A stretch of 64,000 bases of DNA from Streptomyces coeruleorubidus (GTDB lineage Bacteria > Actinomycetota > Actinomycetes > Streptomycetales > Streptomycetaceae): contig NZ_CP118527.1 of the NCBI RefSeq assembly GCF_028885415.1, forward strand, positions 5,518,001-5,582,000. Direction: 5' to 3'. Position numbers and translations under genes: made by a program. Position 1 is the stretch's first letter. Every line of letters starts with the position of its first letter. The notes beneath the pieces are model-generated. The model was given only the letters and a program-made list of their open reading frames with translations. It was not told the DNA's origin and did not search any database. Below are positions 52,953 to 61,433 of this stretch, piece by piece.

Positions 52953-53882
52953 GTGAACACAACCCCACAGCCAGACCCCAAGGACCGCCCCGCGCGGCTC
53001 ACCGTCGGCGTCGTCGGCGCCGGTCGCGTGGGACCCGCACTGGCCGCGGCCCTCGAGCTCGCCGGGCACCGCCCGGTCGCCGTCTCCGCGGTCTCCGACG
53101 TCTCCCGGCGCCGCGCCGCGCAACTGCTGCCCGACGTGCCGGTGATGCCGCCCGCCGAGGTGCTCCAGCGGGCCGAGCTGGTCCTGCTGACGGTTCCGGA
53201 CGACGCCCTGCCCGAGCTGGTCACGGGCCTCGCCGACACCGGGTCCGTACGACCGGGACAGCTGCTCGTGCACACCTCCGGGCGGTACGGCGCGCGGGTG
53301 CTCGACCCGGCCCTGCGCGCGGGCGCCCTGCCGCTCGCCCTGCACCCCGCGATGACCTTCACCGGCACGCCCGTGGACGTCCAGCGACTGGCCGGCTGCT
53401 CCTTCGGCGTCACCGCGCCCGAGGAACTGCGGCTGGCCGCCGAGGCCCTGGTCATCGAGATGGGCGGCGAGCCGGAGTGGATCGCCGAGGAGAACCGGCC
53501 GCTCTACCACGCGGCCCTCGCGCTCGGCGCCAACCACCTGGTCACCCTCGTCGCCCAGTCCCTGGAGCTGCTGCGCACGGCCGGTGTCGCGGCCCCCGAC
53601 CGGATGCTCGGCCCGCTGCTCGGCGCGGCCCTGGACAACGCCCTGCGCTCCGGCGACGCGGCCCTCACCGGCCCGGTCGCGCGCGGGGACGCGGGCACGG
53701 TCGCCGCGCACGTCGCCGAGCTGCGACGGCACGCCCCGCAGACCGTCGCCGGCTACCTGGCGATGGCCCGCGCGACCGCCGACCGGGCCCTGGCCCACGG
53801 ACTGCTGAAGCCGGAGCTCGCCGAGGACCTCCTTGGGGTACTCGCCGACGGGACCGACGGCACCGAAGGGGACGCCCGATGA
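52953..53882 (+). CDS. Rossmann-fold protein with DUF2520 domain
   Basis: The 309-residue product has an N-terminal NADP-binding motif ([20 protein letters not shown]) and a C-terminal DUF2520 helical domain ([20 protein letters not shown]). It resembles 6-phosphogluconate-dehydrogenase-like reductases. Its stop overlaps the panC start. Its regular place before panC makes a ketopantoate reductase role attractive but unproven. It starts at a GTG. Confidence 0.9.
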   Translation: MNTTPQPDPKDRPARLTVGVVGAGRVGPALAAALELAGHRPVAVSAVSDVSRRRAAQLLPDVPVMPPAEVLQRAELVLLTVPDDALPELVTGLADTGSVRPGQLLVHTSGRYGARVLDPALRAGALPLALHPAMTFTGTPVDVQRLAGCSFGVTAPEELRLAAEALVIEMGGEPEWIAEENRPLYHAALALGANHLVTLVAQSLELLRTAGVAAPDRMLGPLLGAALDNALRSGDAALTGPVARGDAGTVAAHVAELRRHAPQTVAGYLAMARATADRALAHGLLKPELAEDLLGVLADGTDGTEGDAR

Positions 53883-54880
53883 CCATCACGCTGCTGAGCA
53901 CCGCCGGTGAGCTGCACGCACGCGCGCGTGGGGGCCGTCGCGCCGTGGTGATGACCATGGGCGCGCTGCACGAGGGCCACGCCACGCTGATCCGCACCGC
54001 ACGCGCCATCGCCGGGCCCGACGGCGAGGTCGTCGTCACCGTCTTCGTCAACCCCCTCCAGTTCGGCGAGGGCGAGGACCTCGACCGCTACCCGCGCACC
54101 CTGGACGCCGACGTGAAGCTGGCCGGGGAGTCGGGCGCGGACGTCGTGTTCGCCCCGGCCGTCGACGAGGTCTACCCCGGCGGCGAGCCCCAGGTCCGTA
54201 TCACCGCGGGCCCCATGGGCGAGCGGCTGGAGGGCGCCTCCCGCCCGGGCCACTTCGACGGCATGCTCACGGTCGTCGCCAAGCTGCTGCACCTCACCCG
54301 CCCCGACGTCGCCCTGTACGGCCAGAAGGACGCCCAGCAACTCGCGCTGATCCGCCGCATGGTGCGGGACCTGAACTTCGGCGTGGAGATCGTCGGCGTC
54401 CCCACCGTCCGCGAGGAGGACGGCCTGGCCCTGTCCAGCCGCAACCGCTACCTCTCGCCCGCCGAGCGGCGCACCGCCCTCGCGCTGTCCGGTGCCCTGT
54501 TCGCTGGCCAGGACCGGCACGCCGCGCAGGAGGCGCTGCGCGCCCGGGCCCGGGAAGTGCCCGCCACACGCGCGCGTGCCGAGGCCCTCAGCGCCATAGG
54601 GGAGTCCCGCGCGGCGGCGGACGCGCACGCCGTCGCGACGGCCGTTCCGGGCGGCCCGGCCGCCGTCCGCGCGGCCGCCCGCCAGGTCCTCGACGAGGCC
54701 GCCCGCCTCGATCCGCCGCTCGTGCTGGACTACCTCGCCCTGGTCGACCCGTCCGACTTCACCGAGATCGGGGACGACTTCACCGGCGAGGCGGTCCTCG
54801 CCGTCGCCGCCCGGGTCGGGACGACCCGGCTGATCGACAACGTCCCGCTCACCTTCGGAATCCTCGGAGCCGCCTCGTGA
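53879..54880 (+). CDS. panC: Pantothenate synthetase
   Basis: The 333-residue product has the HIGH-type motif ALHEGH (HEGH at 31-34), [20 protein letters not shown], the [13 protein letters not shown] segment and the KMSKS-like [10 protein letters not shown]. It joins pantoate and beta-alanine using ATP. The ATG overlaps the previous stop (ATGA) and its own stop overlaps nadB (GTGA). It opens the vitamin part of the operon. Confidence 0.96.
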   Translation: MTITLLSTAGELHARARGGRRAVVMTMGALHEGHATLIRTARAIAGPDGEVVVTVFVNPLQFGEGEDLDRYPRTLDADVKLAGESGADVVFAPAVDEVYPGGEPQVRITAGPMGERLEGASRPGHFDGMLTVVAKLLHLTRPDVALYGQKDAQQLALIRRMVRDLNFGVEIVGVPTVREEDGLALSSRNRYLSPAERRTALALSGALFAGQDRHAAQEALRARAREVPATRARAEALSAIGESRAAADAHAVATAVPGGPAAVRAAARQVLDEAARLDPPLVLDYLALVDPSDFTEIGDDFTGEAVLAVAARVGTTRLIDNVPLTFGILGAAS

Positions 54881-56586
54881 CCACCACAGGCATACGACTG
54901 CACGCGCCCGCGCCCGGGTGGTCCATCTCCGCGGACGTGGTCGTCGTCGGCTCCGGCGTCGCCGGCCTCACCGCCGCCCTGCGCTGCGAGGCGGCCGGCC
55001 TCACCACCGTCGTCGTCACCAAGGCCCGCCTGGACGACGGCTCCACCCGCTGGGCCCAGGGCGGCATCGCCGCGGCCCTCGGCGAGGGCGACACCCCCGA
55101 ACAGCACCTGGACGACACCCTGGTCGCGGGCGCGGGCCTGTGCGACGAGGAAGCGGTCCGCATCCTCGTCACCGAGGGCCCCGACGCCGTACGCCGCCTC
55201 ATCGAGACCGGCGCCCAGTTCGACGAGTCCTCCGAAGGCAGCCTGGAACTCACCCGCGAGGGCGGCCACCACCGCCGCCGCATCGCCCACGCCGGCGGCG
55301 ACGCCACCGGGGCCGAGATCTCCAGGGCCCTGGTCGAGGCGGTACGCGCGCGTGGTCTGCGCACGGTCGAGAACGCGCTCGTCCTGGACCTCCTCACGGA
55401 CGCCGAGGGCCGCACGGCGGGCGTCACCCTGCACGTCATGGGCGAGGGCCAGCACGACGGCGTGGGCGCGGTCCACGCCCCCGCGGTGGTCCTGGCCACC
55501 GGCGGCATGGGCCAGGTCTTCTCGGCGACGACCAACCCCTCCGTCTCCACGGGCGACGGCGTGGCCCTGGCGCTGCGCGCGGGCGCCGAGGTGAGCGACC
55601 TGGAGTTCGTCCAGTTCCACCCGACGGTCCTCTTCCTGGGCGCCGACGCGGAGGGCCAGCAGCCCCTGGTCTCCGAGGCGGTACGCGGCGAGGGCGCCCA
55701 CCTGGTCGACGCCGACGGCGTGCGCTTCATGCAGGGGCAGCACGAACTGGCCGAACTCGCCCCGCGGGACATCGTCGCCAAGGGCATCACGCGCCGCATG
55801 CAGGAGCAGGACGCCGAGCACATGTTCCTCGACGCCCGGCACTTCGGCGCCGACATGTGGGAACACCGCTTCCCGACGATCCTCGCCGCCTGCCGCGCCC
55901 ACGGCATCGACCCGGTCACCGAGCCCATCCCGGTCGCCCCGGCCGCCCACTACGCCTCCGGCGGCGTCCGCACCGACTCCCACGGCCGTACGACCGTCCC
56001 CGGCCTGTACGCGTGCGGCGAGGTCGCCTGCACCGGCGTGCACGGCGCCAACCGCCTGGCCTCCAACTCCCTCCTCGAAGGCCTCGTCTACGCCGAGCGC
56101 ATCGCGGCCGACATCGCGGCGAACGGCCTCGACGCGCGCGTGCCGCAGCCACTTGCGCACCCGGAGACCCCCGAGCACCCCCTGCTCACCCCAGAGGCCC
56201 GCTTCACGATCCAGCGGATCATGACCAACGGGGCCGGCGTCCTGCGCTCGGCGGAGTCCCTCACCAAGGCCGCCGACCAGCTCCAGCAGCTGCACACCGA
56301 CGCCCGCGACGCCCTCGCCGAGAACGGCAAGACCGCCGAGGCCGGCGTCGACACCTGGGAGGCCACCAACCTGCTGTGCGTGGCCCGCGTCCTGGTCACC
56401 GCGGCCCGGCTGCGCGAGGAGACCCGGGGCTGCCACTGGCGCGAGGACCGCCCCGAGCGCGACGACACCACCTGGCGCCGCCACATCGTCGTACGCCTGA
56501 ACCCCGACCGCACGCTGGCCGTGCACACCACCGACACCACTCACTTCCCTTCGACTCTTCCTCCCCAGGCCCCCCAGGAGCTGTGA
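54877..56586 (+). CDS. nadB: L-aspartate oxidase
   Basis: The 569-residue flavoprotein has the FAD motif [21 protein letters not shown], the [20 protein letters not shown] segment and the active-site region [12 protein letters not shown], with [22 protein letters not shown] near the end. It oxidises aspartate to iminoaspartate, the first step of NAD synthesis. It is cotranscribed with nadC. I see no nadA in the window. Confidence 0.96.
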   Translation: MTTTGIRLHAPAPGWSISADVVVVGSGVAGLTAALRCEAAGLTTVVVTKARLDDGSTRWAQGGIAAALGEGDTPEQHLDDTLVAGAGLCDEEAVRILVTEGPDAVRRLIETGAQFDESSEGSLELTREGGHHRRRIAHAGGDATGAEISRALVEAVRARGLRTVENALVLDLLTDAEGRTAGVTLHVMGEGQHDGVGAVHAPAVVLATGGMGQVFSATTNPSVSTGDGVALALRAGAEVSDLEFVQFHPTVLFLGADAEGQQPLVSEAVRGEGAHLVDADGVRFMQGQHELAELAPRDIVAKGITRRMQEQDAEHMFLDARHFGADMWEHRFPTILAACRAHGIDPVTEPIPVAPAAHYASGGVRTDSHGRTTVPGLYACGEVACTGVHGANRLASNSLLEGLVYAERIAADIAANGLDARVPQPLAHPETPEHPLLTPEARFTIQRIMTNGAGVLRSAESLTKAADQLQQLHTDARDALAENGKTAEAGVDTWEATNLLCVARVLVTAARLREETRGCHWREDRPERDDTTWRRHIVVRLNPDRTLAVHTTDTTHFPSTLPPQAPQEL

Positions 56587-57566
56587 CCGACGTGAGCACC
56601 CCCGACCTTCCCCTCGCCTCGTCCGGAGGCTGCGGCGACGGCTGCGCCTGCGGCGCGGACGGCGAGGCGTACCTGGAGTGCGGTCTGGACCCCGCACTCG
56701 CCCAGCTCCTGGCCGACGCCGGCCTCGACCCCGTCGAGGTCGAGGACATCGCCAACGTGGCCCTCCAGGAGGACCTGGCCCACGGCGTGGACGTGACGAC
56801 CGTGGCGACGATCCCCGAGGACGCGGTGTCCACCGCCGACTTCACGGCCCGCGAGGCGGGCGTGGTGGCGGGCCTGCGGGTCGCCGAAGCGGTGATCTCC
56901 GTCGTCTGCGAGGAGGAACTCGCGATCGAACGCCACGCGGAGGACGGCGACCGCGTCGAGGCGGGCCAGAAGCTCCTCTCGGTCACCACCCGCACCCGCG
57001 ACCTCCTCACGGCCGAGCGCAGCGCGCTGAACATCCTGTGCCGCCTGTCGGGCATCGCGACGGCCACGCGCGCGTGGGCGGACGTCCTGGACGGTACGAA
57101 GGCCAAGGTCCGCGACACCCGCAAGACGACACCCGGCCTGCGTTCCCTCGAGAAGTACGCGGTCCGCTGCGGCGGCGGCGTCAACCACCGCATGTCCCTC
57201 TCGGACGCGGCCCTGGTCAAGGACAACCACGTGGTCGCCGCGGGCGGCGTCGCCCAGGCCTTCACGGCCGTACGCGAACGCTTCCCCGACGTCCCGGTCG
57301 AGGTCGAGGTCGACACCCTGCACCAGCTCCGCGAGGTTCTGGACGCCGGCGCCGATCTGATCCTCCTGGACAACTTCACGCCGGCCGAGTGCGCGGAGGC
57401 GGTGGCCGTCGTCCAGGGCCGCGCCGCCCTGGAGGCCTCGGGCCGCCTGACCCTCGACAACGCCAAGGCGTACGCCGACACCGGCGTCGACTACCTGGCC
57501 GTCGGAGCCCTCACCCACTCCTCGCCGATCCTGGACATCGGCCTGGACCTGCGGCCGGCGGAGTAG
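56583..57566 (+). CDS. nadC: Nicotinate-nucleotide pyrophosphorylase with Cys-rich N-terminal extension
   Basis: The 327-residue product has the QPRTase features ALQEDLAHGVDVTT, NILCRLSGIATATRAW, RDTRKTTPGLRSLEKYAV and VEVEVDTLHQLREVLDAGAD. It makes nicotinate mononucleotide from quinolinate. Compared with typical enzymes of about 285 residues it has some 40 extra N-terminal residues with a cysteine cluster (SSGGCGDGCACGADG). The GTG at 56583 overlaps the nadB stop; a GTG at 56592 has better ribosome-site spacing. Confidence 0.95.
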   Translation: MTDVSTPDLPLASSGGCGDGCACGADGEAYLECGLDPALAQLLADAGLDPVEVEDIANVALQEDLAHGVDVTTVATIPEDAVSTADFTAREAGVVAGLRVAEAVISVVCEEELAIERHAEDGDRVEAGQKLLSVTTRTRDLLTAERSALNILCRLSGIATATRAWADVLDGTKAKVRDTRKTTPGLRSLEKYAVRCGGGVNHRMSLSDAALVKDNHVVAAGGVAQAFTAVRERFPDVPVEVEVDTLHQLREVLDAGADLILLDNFTPAECAEAVAVVQGRAALEASGRLTLDNAKAYADTGVDYLAVGALTHSSPILDIGLDLRPAE

Positions 57567-57582
57567 GGAGCGGGTACGGGCC

Positions 57583-58380
57583 ATGCTGCTGACGATCGAC
57601 GTAGGCAACACCCACACCGTCCTCGGCCTGTTCGACGGCGAGGACATCGTCGAACACTGGCGCATCTCCACGGACGCGCGCCGCACCGCCGACGAGCTGG
57701 CGGTCCTCCTCCAGGGCCTGATGGGCATGCACCCGCTCCTCGGCGACGAACTGGGCGACGGCATCGACGGCATCGCCATCTGCGCCACCGTCCCCTCGGT
57801 CCTGCACGAACTCCGCGAGGTGACGCGCCGCTACTACGGCGACGTCCCGGCGGTCCTGGTCGAACCGGGCGTCAAGACGGGCGTCCCGATCCTCATGGAC
57901 AACCCCAAGGAGGTCGGCGCGGACCGCATCATCAACGCGGTCGCGGCGGTCGAGCTCTACGGCGGCCCCGCGATCGTCGTCGACTTCGGCACGGCGACGA
58001 CGTTCGACGCGGTCAGCGCGCGTGGCGAGTACGTCGGTGGCGTCATCGCCCCCGGCATCGAGATCTCCGTCGAGGCCCTAGGCGTCCGCGGCGCCCAGCT
58101 CCGCAAGATCGAGGTGGCCCGGCCCCGCAGCGTCATCGGCAAGAACACGGTCGAGGCGATGCAGTCGGGCATCATCTACGGCTTCGCCGGCCAGGTCGAC
58201 GGGGTCGTCAACCGCGTGGCCCGCGAGCTGTCCGACGATCCGGACGATGTCACGGTCATCGCGACGGGGGGTCTCGCACCGATGGTCCTGGGCGAGTCGT
58301 CGGTCATCGACGAACATGAGCCGTGGCTGACGCTGATCGGGTTGCGACTGGTTTACGAGCGGAACGTGTCACGTATGTGA
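57583..58380 (+). CDS. coaX: Type III pantothenate kinase
   Basis: The 265-residue product has the type III features: Asp6 in MLLTIDVGNTHTVLGLFDG, DNPKEVGADRIINAVAA and IVVDFGTATTFDAVSARGEY, and the C-terminal ATGGLAPMVLGESS. It phosphorylates pantothenate, the first step of CoA synthesis, directly after the genes that make pantothenate and NAD. GGGAG lies upstream of the ATG. Confidence 0.95.
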   Translation: MLLTIDVGNTHTVLGLFDGEDIVEHWRISTDARRTADELAVLLQGLMGMHPLLGDELGDGIDGIAICATVPSVLHELREVTRRYYGDVPAVLVEPGVKTGVPILMDNPKEVGADRIINAVAAVELYGGPAIVVDFGTATTFDAVSARGEYVGGVIAPGIEISVEALGVRGAQLRKIEVARPRSVIGKNTVEAMQSGIIYGFAGQVDGVVNRVARELSDDPDDVTVIATGGLAPMVLGESSVIDEHEPWLTLIGLRLVYERNVSRM

Positions 58381-58705
58381 GCCGCTGCTCGGCGTTGTCG
58401 CTGGGGGGTGGGTGCGCAGCCCGGCGTAGCGGGGTGCCGCTGCGCCACCCTCCCCCAAGCTCTCGGCTTCTCCCCCAAGTTCTCGGCTTCGCTCGAACAG
58501 GGGGGACCCCCATGAGCAGGGGGACCTCCATCGCCCCAGCGGCACGACTGCCCGCAGCTCAGCACGCCCGAATACCCCGACGCGGCCCCGGCCCACCACC
58601 ACCGCGCAGGCGCAGGCGTTTCGCACCCCCGCCCACCTGGGTGGTTCCCCGCGCCACACCCATCAGCTATGCGTAATTTGTCTGATTAGCGCGTATCGTC
58701 GCCAC
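58381..58705. other. 325-bp gap after coaX
   Basis: The gap contains a Streptomyces-type intergenic hairpin repeat (58451-58528), a GC-rich stretch without a gene, and near 58665-58700 a locally AT-rich promoter-like zone before the next gene, with TATCGT six bases before the ATG. Confidence 0.65.
58451..58528. repeat. Intergenic hairpin repeat, partly duplicated
   Basis: ctcccccaagctctcggctt (58451-58470) is followed by a second copy with one change (58471-58490), then cgctcgaacagggggg and a further caggggga-type arm. cccccaagttc can fold on gaacagggggg. I recognise this as a dispersed element seen behind many Streptomyces genes. Confidence 0.8.
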
Positions 58706-59380
58706 ATGCCCACGCCATACGGATCCCGCGGCGGCATGGCGTTCGGCGTGGAGGAGCTGCGTGTGCTCCGCCGCGCTCTCGCCCTCGCCCTCCACCCCAC
58801 CTCCGCCTCGGCCGACGACGTCCAGGACTGTCTCCGCCTCGCAGAGTCGCTCGACGAGGCGATGCGGGAGGGAGCCAGGCTGCGTGCCTTCCTCGTGGCC
58901 GACCTCGGCCGGTACCGCGCCGCCCTCCCCGGCACCGCCGCCGGTTACCTCACGCTCCTGGACGAGGCACTGGGCGCCGGGTACCGCCCCCACCCCGACG
59001 ACCTCTCCGCCCTCCGTGCCCTGCGCGGCAACCCCGCCGCCGCCGCCCTCCTGGACCGCTGCGACCTGCTCACTCCGGCCGCTCACGCGGCCGCAGTCGG
59101 CACCCCCACCGTCCCCGCCTCCCGCATCCGCACCCGCCTCCGTCTCCTGCCCCTCCCCGGAGGCCTCTCCGGCACCGCCGAGAACACCCCGGAGAAACAG
59201 CCCGAGAAGAAGCCCGCACGAAAGCCGGCGGCCCCGAAGCCCGCCCCCAAGCCCACGCCGGCCCCCGCCCCGGGCACCCCGAAACCCACTCGCCCGATCC
59301 CCACCCCGGGCGAGGTCTTCCCGCGCCGCAAACCCACCCCGCCACCCCCGGCCAACCCCCAGCAGCTCGCCGCGGGCTGA
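58706..59380 (+). CDS. Hypothetical protein with proline-rich C-terminus
   Basis: The 224-residue product has an alpha-helical N-terminal domain of about 150 residues (VEELRVLRRALALALHPTSA; SLDEAMREGARLRAFLVADL) and a disordered Pro/Lys/Ala-rich tail (KPAAPKPAPKPTPAPAPG). No family is recognised. There is no ribosome site; TATCGT six bases before the ATG suggests a leaderless mRNA. It is followed after 18 bases by a small membrane protein gene. Confidence 0.8.
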   Translation: MPTPYGSRGGMAFGVEELRVLRRALALALHPTSASADDVQDCLRLAESLDEAMREGARLRAFLVADLGRYRAALPGTAAGYLTLLDEALGAGYRPHPDDLSALRALRGNPAAAALLDRCDLLTPAAHAAAVGTPTVPASRIRTRLRLLPLPGGLSGTAENTPEKQPEKKPARKPAAPKPAPKPTPAPAPGTPKPTRPIPTPGEVFPRRKPTPPPPANPQQLAAG

Positions 59381-59398
59381 CGTGGCTACTCTGGATCC

Positions 59399-59587
59399 AT
59401 GGACTACGTCTCCGCGCTCCTGCCCCCGGTCGTCATGGCCATCTTCTTCATCGGCGTGATCCGGGTGATCGTGAAGACACAGGGCGGCGCCAACAAGGCC
59501 AAGGAGGACGCGGCGGTCGACGCCGCCCTCGCGCGCGCGGAGGGTGCCCGCCAGTCCTCCGTGACGCCCCCGAAGGCCGAAGCCTGA
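59399..59587 (+). CDS. Small single-pass membrane protein, 62 residues
   Basis: The product MDYVSALLPPVVMAIFFIGV... has one hydrophobic segment (residues about 8-26) and a charged, Ala/Glu-rich cytoplasmic tail. No function is known. TACTCT six bases before the ATG and no ribosome site suggest a leaderless transcript. Confidence 0.8.
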   Translation: MDYVSALLPPVVMAIFFIGVIRVIVKTQGGANKAKEDAAVDAALARAEGARQSSVTPPKAEA

Positions 59588-59757
59588 CCCGACCGCTGTC
59601 GCCCTCCCGGCACAGCGCTCCGACGGCGTACGACTCCGTGCGGCCCGCCTCCGGCGAGGCTCGCACTTTGGAGTCGTACGCCCTTTTTGCTCCCGTTCGC
59701 CGGTGAAGCGCACGTCCGGCACGCGATTACCGAGATCTCCCACTATTGTTCTGAGCT

Positions 59758-60264
59758 GTGCCTCGCCCATTGGGAGAACTCGAAGACGCGGTCATGTCGC
59801 GGGTGTGGAAGTGGAACCGCCCGGTGACCGTTCGAGAAGTCCTGGAAGATCTTCAGAAGGAGCGGTCCATCGCCTACACCACCGTGATGACCGTTTTGGA
59901 CAATCTCCATCAGAAGGGCTGGGTGCGCCGTGAGGCGGAAGGCCGCGCCTATCGATATGAGGCGGTCTCCACACGCGCCGCCTACGCCGCCGCCCTGATG
60001 AACGAGGCCTGGTCGCAGAGCGACAACCCCGCCGCGGCTCTCGTCGCCTTCTTCGGCATGATGAGCGAGGAACAGCGAGAGGCTCTCCGCGATGCCGTAC
60101 GCATCGTCCAGGTCCCGGAAACCCAGAAACCGACCGAACCGTCGGAACTGGCCCGTCCGCCGGAACGAACGGAACCGCCGGAACGAACCGAACCTGCGGA
60201 ACGAACCGAACCGGCTGAACCACCGGAGAACCCCGCCTCTGCTCAGGACCCCGGCGGACGATAG
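59758..60264 (+). CDS. BlaI/MecI/CopY-family transcriptional regulator
   Basis: The 168-residue product starts at a GTG. It has the BlaI winged helix: RPLGELEDAVMSRVWKWNRP, YTTVMTVLDNLHQKGWVRRE and AYRYEAVSTRAAYAAALMNE. The last 45 residues are a repeat of PPERTEP-type units and probably disordered. Relatives in Streptomyces and mycobacteria repress beta-lactam, copper or respiration genes. No BlaR-like sensor gene is adjacent. Confidence 0.92.
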   Translation: MPRPLGELEDAVMSRVWKWNRPVTVREVLEDLQKERSIAYTTVMTVLDNLHQKGWVRREAEGRAYRYEAVSTRAAYAAALMNEAWSQSDNPAAALVAFFGMMSEEQREALRDAVRIVQVPETQKPTEPSELARPPERTEPPERTEPAERTEPAEPPENPASAQDPGGR

Positions 60265-60273
60265 CGTCCCGGC

Positions 60274-60807
60274 ATGTCCGCGAAGAGCCCTGAAGCCCCC
60301 GCAAAAGCCATCACCGTCCGACGGGCCCGCACCAGCGATGTCCCGGCCGTGCGCCGCCTCCTTGACGCCTACGTCCGCAGCGGCATCCTGCTCGACAAAG
60401 CAACGGTGACGCTTTACGAGGACATCCAGGAGTTCTGGGTCGCGGAACGGGACGACAACGCCGAGGTCGTCGGCTGCGGTGCCCTGCACGTGATGTGGGA
60501 AGACCTCGCGGAAGTGCGCACTCTCGCCGTGAAGCCCGGCCTGAAGGGCGCGGGCGTCGGACACCAGTTGCTGGAGAAGTTGCTGCACACCGCCCGCTGG
60601 CTCGGCGTTCGCCGCGTTTTCTGCCTGACCTTCGAAGTGGACTTCTTCAGCAAGCACGGCTTCGTGGAGATCGGCGAGACGCCTGTCGACACGGATGTCT
60701 ACGCGGAGCTGCTGCGTTCCTATGACGAGGGTGTCGCGGAGTTCCTCGGTCTCGAACGAGTGAAACCGAACACCTTGGGCAACAGTCGGATGCTTCTGCA
60801 TCTGTGA
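60274..60807 (+). CDS. GNAT amino-acid N-acetyltransferase (short N-acetylglutamate synthase type)
   Basis: The 177-residue product has the GNAT acetyl-CoA motif region EVRTLAVKPGLKGAGVGHQL and VFCLTFEVDFFSKHGFVEIG. It matches the short stand-alone amino-acid N-acetyltransferases like mycobacterial ArgA (Rv2747), which make N-acetylglutamate for arginine synthesis. It follows the BlaI-type gene by 9 bases. Confidence 0.9.
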   Translation: MSAKSPEAPAKAITVRRARTSDVPAVRRLLDAYVRSGILLDKATVTLYEDIQEFWVAERDDNAEVVGCGALHVMWEDLAEVRTLAVKPGLKGAGVGHQLLEKLLHTARWLGVRRVFCLTFEVDFFSKHGFVEIGETPVDTDVYAELLRSYDEGVAEFLGLERVKPNTLGNSRMLLHL

Positions 60808-60993
60808 TCGCCGGGCGGGCACACAAGCCAGTTGCAAGCCGGTCGCAAGACCGCCCGGCCGGTTCGTCAAGACATATTCCGCTCCGCCGCCCTGCCCAGG
60901 TGCCCTATGTCCGAAACGCGCATGTTTCCGGACGGAGGCGGGGCTGTCGGTCTCTGCCGAGGGTTTGTGTTTTTCCGGCAAAAGCGGTTTGCT

Positions 60994-61022
60994 TTCCGAG
61001 GTACTGCAGTACTGCATATAAC
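60994..61022 (+). promoter_or_regulatory. Candidate lsr2 promoter with a GTACTGCAGTAC palindrome
   Basis: In the 281-bp gap before lsr2 the sequence turns AT-rich. TATAAC (61017-61022) is a plausible -10 box with TTCCGA 17 bases upstream as a weak -35. Between them lies the perfect 12-base palindrome GTACTGCAGTAC (61001-61012), a likely binding site for a regulator. Confidence 0.55.
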
Positions 61023-61088
61023 AGGGGACGGCGATACGGCGGACGCCGGCAGACCCCGGCCCTGAAGATATCGATGAAAGGAAATCCG

Positions 61089-61424
61089 GTGGCACAGAAG
61101 GTTCAGGTCCTTCTTGTCGACGACCTCGACGGCGGCGAGGCGGACGAGACCGTGACGTTCGCGCTGGACGGCAAGACGTACGAGATCGATCTCACCACCG
61201 CCAATGCGGACAAGCTCCGCGGCCTTCTCGAGCCTTACGTGAAGGGCGGTCGTCGTACCGGAGGCCGTGCTTCGGGCGGGCGCGGAAAGGCGCGCGCGGC
61301 TTCGAGCGGCAGCCAGGACACCGCGGCCATCCGCGCCTGGGCGAAGGAGAACGGCTACGAGGTCAACGACCGCGGCCGTGTTCCCGCGACCATCCGCGAG
61401 GCCTACGAGAAGGCCAACGGCTGA
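61089..61424 (+). CDS. lsr2: Nucleoid-associated protein Lsr2
   Basis: The 111-residue product begins VAQKVQVLLVDDLDGGEADE, has the N-terminal dimerisation strand region, a basic Gly-rich linker (GGRRTGGRASGGRGKARA) and the C-terminal DNA-binding domain with RGR at 95-97 (NDRGRVPATIREAYEKA). It is an H-NS-like silencer of AT-rich foreign DNA. It starts at a GTG with AAAGGA six bases upstream. Confidence 0.96.
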   Translation: MAQKVQVLLVDDLDGGEADETVTFALDGKTYEIDLTTANADKLRGLLEPYVKGGRRTGGRASGGRGKARAASSGSQDTAAIRAWAKENGYEVNDRGRVPATIREAYEKANG

Positions 61425-61433
61425 ACAGCGGCA

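Noticed and set aside
54730..56697. A 655-codon reverse-strand frame
   Set aside because: It mirrors nadB, whose FAD and active-site motifs are unambiguous.
59743..61095. A 450-codon reverse-strand frame with RRFGSFRRF repeats
   Set aside because: It mirrors the BlaI and GNAT genes; the repeats are the antisense of the ERTEP tail.
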